A stretch of DNA of 64,000 nt, from the NCBI GenBank assembly GCA_039707465.1, contig CM077647.1, positions 46,251,110 to 46,315,109 of the forward strand. The letters run 5' to 3'. The translations under genes were made by a program, and so were the position numbers. The DNA comes from Rhabdophis nuchalis. Its lineage: Eukaryota > Chordata > Lepidosauria > Squamata > Natricidae. Below are positions 60,457-64,000 of the stretch, in pieces. Under the pieces are notes generated by a model. It did not search any database. It had not been told where the DNA came from and worked only from the letters and a program-made list of their open reading frames with translations. Each line of letters opens with the position of its first letter. Position 1 is the stretch's first letter.

Positions 60457-60862
60457 AAGGCGCCCAGGGGAAGGGCCTTCTCTGTGGTAGGTCCGGCCTT
60501 CTGGAATGACCTACGGGGGTCGACCTACGATCTTCGCACCATCACAGACCTTCACCTTTTTCGCCGATCACTAAACACGCACTTTTTCCACCTAGCTGGC
60601 CTAGCTTAGATTTTAGCTTAGATTTTAGCTTAGATTTAGCTTAGATTTTAGCTTAGATTTTAGATGAGATGAATTTTAATCGGTAGGGGTTTTAAATATT
60701 TTTAGTTAAACATTTTAGCACAGGCTACCTAATTTAATTGTATTTTACTATTGTATTGTATTTATTGTTGTTTGTTGTCGTATTTTAATTTCCTGTGCAC
60801 CGCCCTGAGTCCATTGCGGAGATAGGAGCGGTATATAAATCCAATAAAACTGAAACTGAAAC
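60457..60862 (+). mobile_element. LINE 3' end inserted inside the larger LINE
   Basis: The sequence jumps from endonuclease ('gaccactctctctcc') to the RT C-terminus ('gcgcccaggggaaggg', coding for APRGRAFSVV) and its 3' tail ('ccgccctgagtcc', ending (ACTGAA)n), then returns at 60863 to the sequence expected just after the endonuclease end. That proves a later insertion. It contains a 12-base tandem repeat at 60605-60665. Confidence 0.85.
60605..60665 (+). repeat. 12-base tandem repeat (agcttagatttt)
   Basis: About five units, one a base shorter, in the 3' UTR of the inserted LINE. Confidence 0.9.
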
Positions 60863-61721
60863 TTCGACTAGACTTCCCTCACTCCACCGCGGGGAGGCGG
60901 AACCGGCAATACCAAGATGGTTCCGCCCCAGGCTCCTGATGGACCCAGAGAGGTTCCAGATGGAGCTTGGGCCAATACCAAGGACCCTGACCAGCGACTC
61001 GACTGAGGACCTAGTGGCTGCCTGGAATAATGCAGCCACTGGGGCCCTGGACTGGGTCGCGCCCTTGCGGCCTCTCACGTGGCACCGAACCACCTTGGCT
61101 CCATGGTTCTCCGAGGAGCTGAGGGTGATGAAGCGCCGCAAGGGATGCCTAGAGAGCATTTGGAGATCCACTTGCGCCGAATCTGACCGAACACGAGTTA
61201 GGTCCCATTTGAGGACCTAACTCGTGGCAATAAGGGTGGCGAAATGCAATTATCTCGCCACCCTTACTGCATCCGCAGATAACCGCCCTGCCGCCCTGTT
61301 TAGAGTGACCCGCTCCCTCCTTCAGCAGAGGCCGTGGGAAGCTCCCCTGCAGGGTCGAGCAGAGGAATTTGGACATTATCTGCAGGATAAAATTGCTCAG
61401 ATCCGGAGCGAACTGGCCTTCGATGAGGTTAGTCCCGGTGGGCAAGCGGAGGCAGGCCTTGAGACCGTTTTATGGGAAGAGTTTGATCTTGTGACTTCAG
61501 ATGACATGGACAAGTTGTTGGGGCGACTGAATGCTACCACATGTTTATTGGACCCGTGTCCCTCCTGGCTGGTACTGGCCTCCCGGGAGGCTACACGAGG
61601 CTGGCTCCAGGAAATAGTGAACGCCTTTTTGAGTGAGGGGTTTCTACCGGCCATCTTGAAAGAGGCGGTGGTGAGACCCCCTCCTCAAGAGACCTTCCCT
61701 GGACCCAGCATTGTTGATTAA
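60863..61721 (+). pseudogene. LINE linker and RT N-terminal part
   Basis: Two overlapping frames, 60795-61220 and 61224-61721, together cover HRGEAEPAIPRWFRPRLLMDP, the WFSEELRVMKRRKGCLES region, SADNRPAALFRVTRSLLQQRP, and LDPCPSWLVLASREATRGWLQ. A stop separates them at about 61220, where 'tttgaggaccta' carries in-frame stops. The frame is then lost after 61700. Confidence 0.85.
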
Positions 61722-62098
61722 TTATCGTCTGGTCTCCAACCTTAGTTTTCTTTCTAAGGTTGTAGAGAGTGTGGTAGCACAACAATTCCCCTGACACCTG
61801 GAGGAAACCGTCTATTTAGACCTGCGCCAGTCCAGCTTCCGGCCTGGGCACAGCACAGAGACGGCATAGGTCGTGTTGGTAGATGATCTCTGGAGGGCCA
61901 GGGATAGGGGCTGTTCCTCTATCCTGGTCCTATTAGACCTCTCAGCGGCTTTCGATACCATCGAACATGGTATCTTACTATGGAGGGGTTGGGAGTGAGA
62001 GGCACTGTATTGCGGTGGTTCACTTCCTACCTCTCTGACAGGTCGTAATTTGTGTTGACAGGAGGGCAGAGGTCTACTTCGAGGCCCTCACATGTGGG

Positions 62099-63042
62099 GT
62101 GCCTCAGGGGTCAGTTCTCTCACCCCTCCTGTTCAACACCTATATGAAGCCGCTGGGCGAAATCATCCGTGGTTTCGGGGTAGAGTACCATCAGTACGCT
62201 GATGATACTCAGTTGTACATCTCTACCCCTAACCACCCCAACGATGCCGTTGAAGTGATGTCCCAGTGTCTGGAGCCATACGGGTCTGGATGGGGAGGAA
62301 CAAGCTTCAGCTCAACCCGTCCAAGACCGAGTGGCTGTGGTTTCCGGCATCCCAATATAGCCAGTTAGTTCCATCTCTGGCTATCGGGGGCGAGTCATTA
62401 GCCCCCGCGGAAAGGGCCCGCAACTTGGGCGTCCTTCTGGATTCACGGCTGTCCCTGGATGACCATGTAATGGCCGTGGCCAGGGGGGCTTTTTATCAGG
62501 TTTACCTGATATGCCAGTTGCACCCCTTTCTAGATCGGGATGCCCTACGCATGGCCACTCAAGCCCTCGTTATGTCCCGCCTGGACTACTGCAACACTCT
62601 CTACATGGGGCTCCCCTTGAGATGCACCCGGAGACTTCACCTGATGCAGAATGCGGCCATGTGGGGGATTCTGGGAGTCTCATGGTACTCCCGGGTAACA
62701 AATCTCCTGCGCGAGCTGCAATGGCTGCCTGTGGTCTTCTGGGTGCGCTTCAAGGTATTAATTACCATCTTCAAAGCGCTCCATGGCATGGGTCCTGGCT
62801 ACTTGCGAGACCGCCTCCTACCACACACCTCCCTTCGACCTGTCCGCTCCCACAGGGAGGGCCTTCTCAGGGTGCTTTCTGCCGGTCAATGCCGGTTGGT
62901 GACTCCCAGGGGAAGGGCCTTCTCTGTGGTGGGTCCGGCCCTCTGGAATGACCTGCCCCCCGATCTTCGCACCATTACTGACCTACGCCTCTTCCGTCGG
63001 ATGCTTAAAGCACATTTTTTCCATCTGGCTGGCCTGGCATAG
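62099..63042 (+). pseudogene. LINE reverse transcriptase catalytic and C-terminal part
   Basis: Frame one (62099-62268) holds [20 protein letters not shown] and the catalytic [11 protein letters not shown] one-base shift near 62275 moves to frame two (62266-63042), with NPSKTEWLWFPASQ, LGVLLDSRLSLDDHV, LDYCNTLYMGLPLRCTRRLH and PRGRAFSVVGPALWNDLPPD to the terminal FHLAGLA. Active-site residues are present, but the element cannot make one protein. Confidence 0.87.
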
Positions 63043-63432
63043 ATTAAGGGTTTAATTTTAAAGTTAATATTTTAGTGGTCTTAATTTTTCTTAGCACAGA
63101 TTTTACTATTTAATTCCATTTTATATTATATGTATGTGTTGTGGTTTTTACTTTTTCTGTGCACCGCTCTGAGTCCTACCACGGAGAATAGGGCGGTATA
63201 TAAATTTGAAAAATAAAATAAAAATAAAATAAATTTCCTTGAGTTGACTCAGCTCCCAATAACTGCATGGATTAGACATGTCGAGATAATTTTCCTAACA
63301 ACAGCAGGGAACTTTTTGTCTTTGCCTTTTTGTTTTACTTGGTAGCCTATCCTACTGCTCTGGAACTTCCATGGAATTTGTCTTCTAAATACAAACTCGG
63401 TCCAATCCTGCTTGGCTATTGTTGAGAGTATT

Positions 63433-63895
63433 CAGTGGTGGGTTTCAAATTTTTTTAGAACCTCTTCTTTAGGTGTGGCCTGCTTTGTGGGAGTGGCTTG
63501 CTGGCCATGGGACCAATTGGGAGTGGCTTGGCAGTCATGTGACTGGGTGGGTGTGGCCAACTAGTAAAATGTTGTGAAACTCACTTAATACTGTTCTTGC
63601 TTAGCAACCAAAATGTTGGTTCAGAAACTCTGGCATTTGAAGCATGCAAGTCTTAAAACTGTCAAGTTACAAGACCTTTGCAACCCTAACCCTTTAGAAA
63701 AAAAACTACAGGAGTGTTCAAACTTGACAGCTTTAAACTTTTGGACTTCAATTCCCAGAATTCCTCCTCTTGGTCTTCATTTTGATTATGTGCGGATGGG
63801 CAGGGGGAGGGAGCTGCAACTGGTTCTAAATGGCACTGTAGATTCGTGGAACCTCTTCTATAGAAGAGGTTAGAACTGGCAGGAATCCAACACTG
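63433..63895. mobile_element. hAT-like repeat
   Basis: Starts CAGTGGTGGGTTTC and ends 'ggaatccaacactg', the reverse of the same terminus. The interior includes a piece homologous in reverse to 48783-48960, and the 'ggacttcaattcccagaatt' motif at 63744-63766, so it may be composite. No target duplication found. Confidence 0.6.
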
Positions 63896-63948
63896 GTATA
63901 GCTCAGTATTATTGTATTTGGACTGCAACTTGTAATAGGAAGCTGAAT

Positions 63949-64000
63949 ACAAGTAGCCTTTGACTTGTAACCATTAGTTTAATAACCATTTTACAAACCA
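63949..64000. mobile_element. Start of another TA-type MITE, cut by the window end
   Basis: 'caagtagcctttgacttgta' followed by 'accatt...aataaccatt' resembles the start of the 54.1-kb family. Confidence 0.55.

Larger units (their letters stand above)
60045..63235 (+). mobile_element. Long but broken L2/CR1-type LINE with another LINE inserted
   Basis: Runs from mid-endonuclease (60070) to the 3' end near 63195, with an (AAAAT)n tail to about 63235. It is interrupted at about 60457-60862 by the 3' end of a second LINE. Several frameshifts and stops separate the coding pieces, especially 61700-62100. It is the longest copy of this family here and gives nearly the same domain order as the 36-kb copy. 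Confidence 0.88.

Noticed and set aside
1..64000. TWIST1 or HDAC9 exons expected from synteny
   Set aside because: No TWIST-type bHLH or HDAC9 exon motif was seen; they probably lie outside the window.
1..64000. CRISPR arrays, tRNA and rRNA genes
   Set aside because: Tandem repeats here are microsatellites or transposon-derived; SINE heads resemble tRNA only as decayed retroposons.

Overview
The window is vertebrate nuclear DNA, most likely from a squamate reptile and probably a snake. The evidence is one vertebrate bHLH gene in an AT-rich, gene-poor landscape, plus a repeat mix typical of squamates: CR1/L2-type LINEs, a BovB (RTE) 3' end, tRNA-derived SINEs, many hAT miniature elements carrying the phrase 'ggacttcaactcccagaattcc' or 'agtggtgggttc', and microsatellites growing out of LINE 3' tails. 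There are no bacterial operons, CRISPR arrays or tRNA/rRNA genes. Species assignment is inference.

The only convincing host gene is FERD3L (NATO3), a single-exon bHLH factor on the minus strand at 18903-19475, inside a GC-rich island of about 1.2 kb. In tetrapods FERD3L lies next to TWIST1 and HDAC9; neither is seen here. If synteny holds, TWIST1 should lie off the left edge. About 1.4 kb upstream of the gene is a compact cluster of forkhead sites, an E-box palindrome and a PBX/HOX-type site (20857-20915), the best candidate regulatory element.

Layout: 1-13.5 kb is AT-rich non-coding DNA with short DNA transposons (2.6, 4.7, 7.6, 10.6, 11.4, 11.8 kb), SINEs (1.0, 5.6, 9.5 kb) and a LINE tail (7.8 kb). 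13.5-14.7 kb is an L2/CR1-type LINE 3' end with an AAT tail. 15.66 kb holds a near-perfect 34-bp hairpin. 18.7-21 kb is the FERD3L locus. 24.8-27.0 kb is an unclassified repeat containing a CTAC minisatellite and two CR1 3' ends. 28.7 and 31.2 kb are TA-flanked MITEs. 33.8-38.8 kb is a three-level nest: a Penelope-like relic, split by a 4.3-kb hAT element with palindromes and a purine tract, itself split by a LINE. 39.7 kb is another LINE. 44-50 kb holds a MITE, BovB, an older LINE and a second palindrome/purine hAT element. 50.7-52.7 kb is an exceptionally complete non-autonomous L1 carrying only ORF1 (HAL1-like), with 17-bp target duplications. 54-64 kb holds a TA-type MITE, a long broken LINE with another LINE tail inserted in it, and further hAT and TA-type pieces.

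The most unusual items are the ORF1-only L1, the two hAT elements that share a palindromic GC core and purine tract while having different ends, the CR1-seeded minisatellite with its internal empty-site comparison, the 15.66-kb hairpin, and the cis-regulatory cluster upstream of FERD3L.
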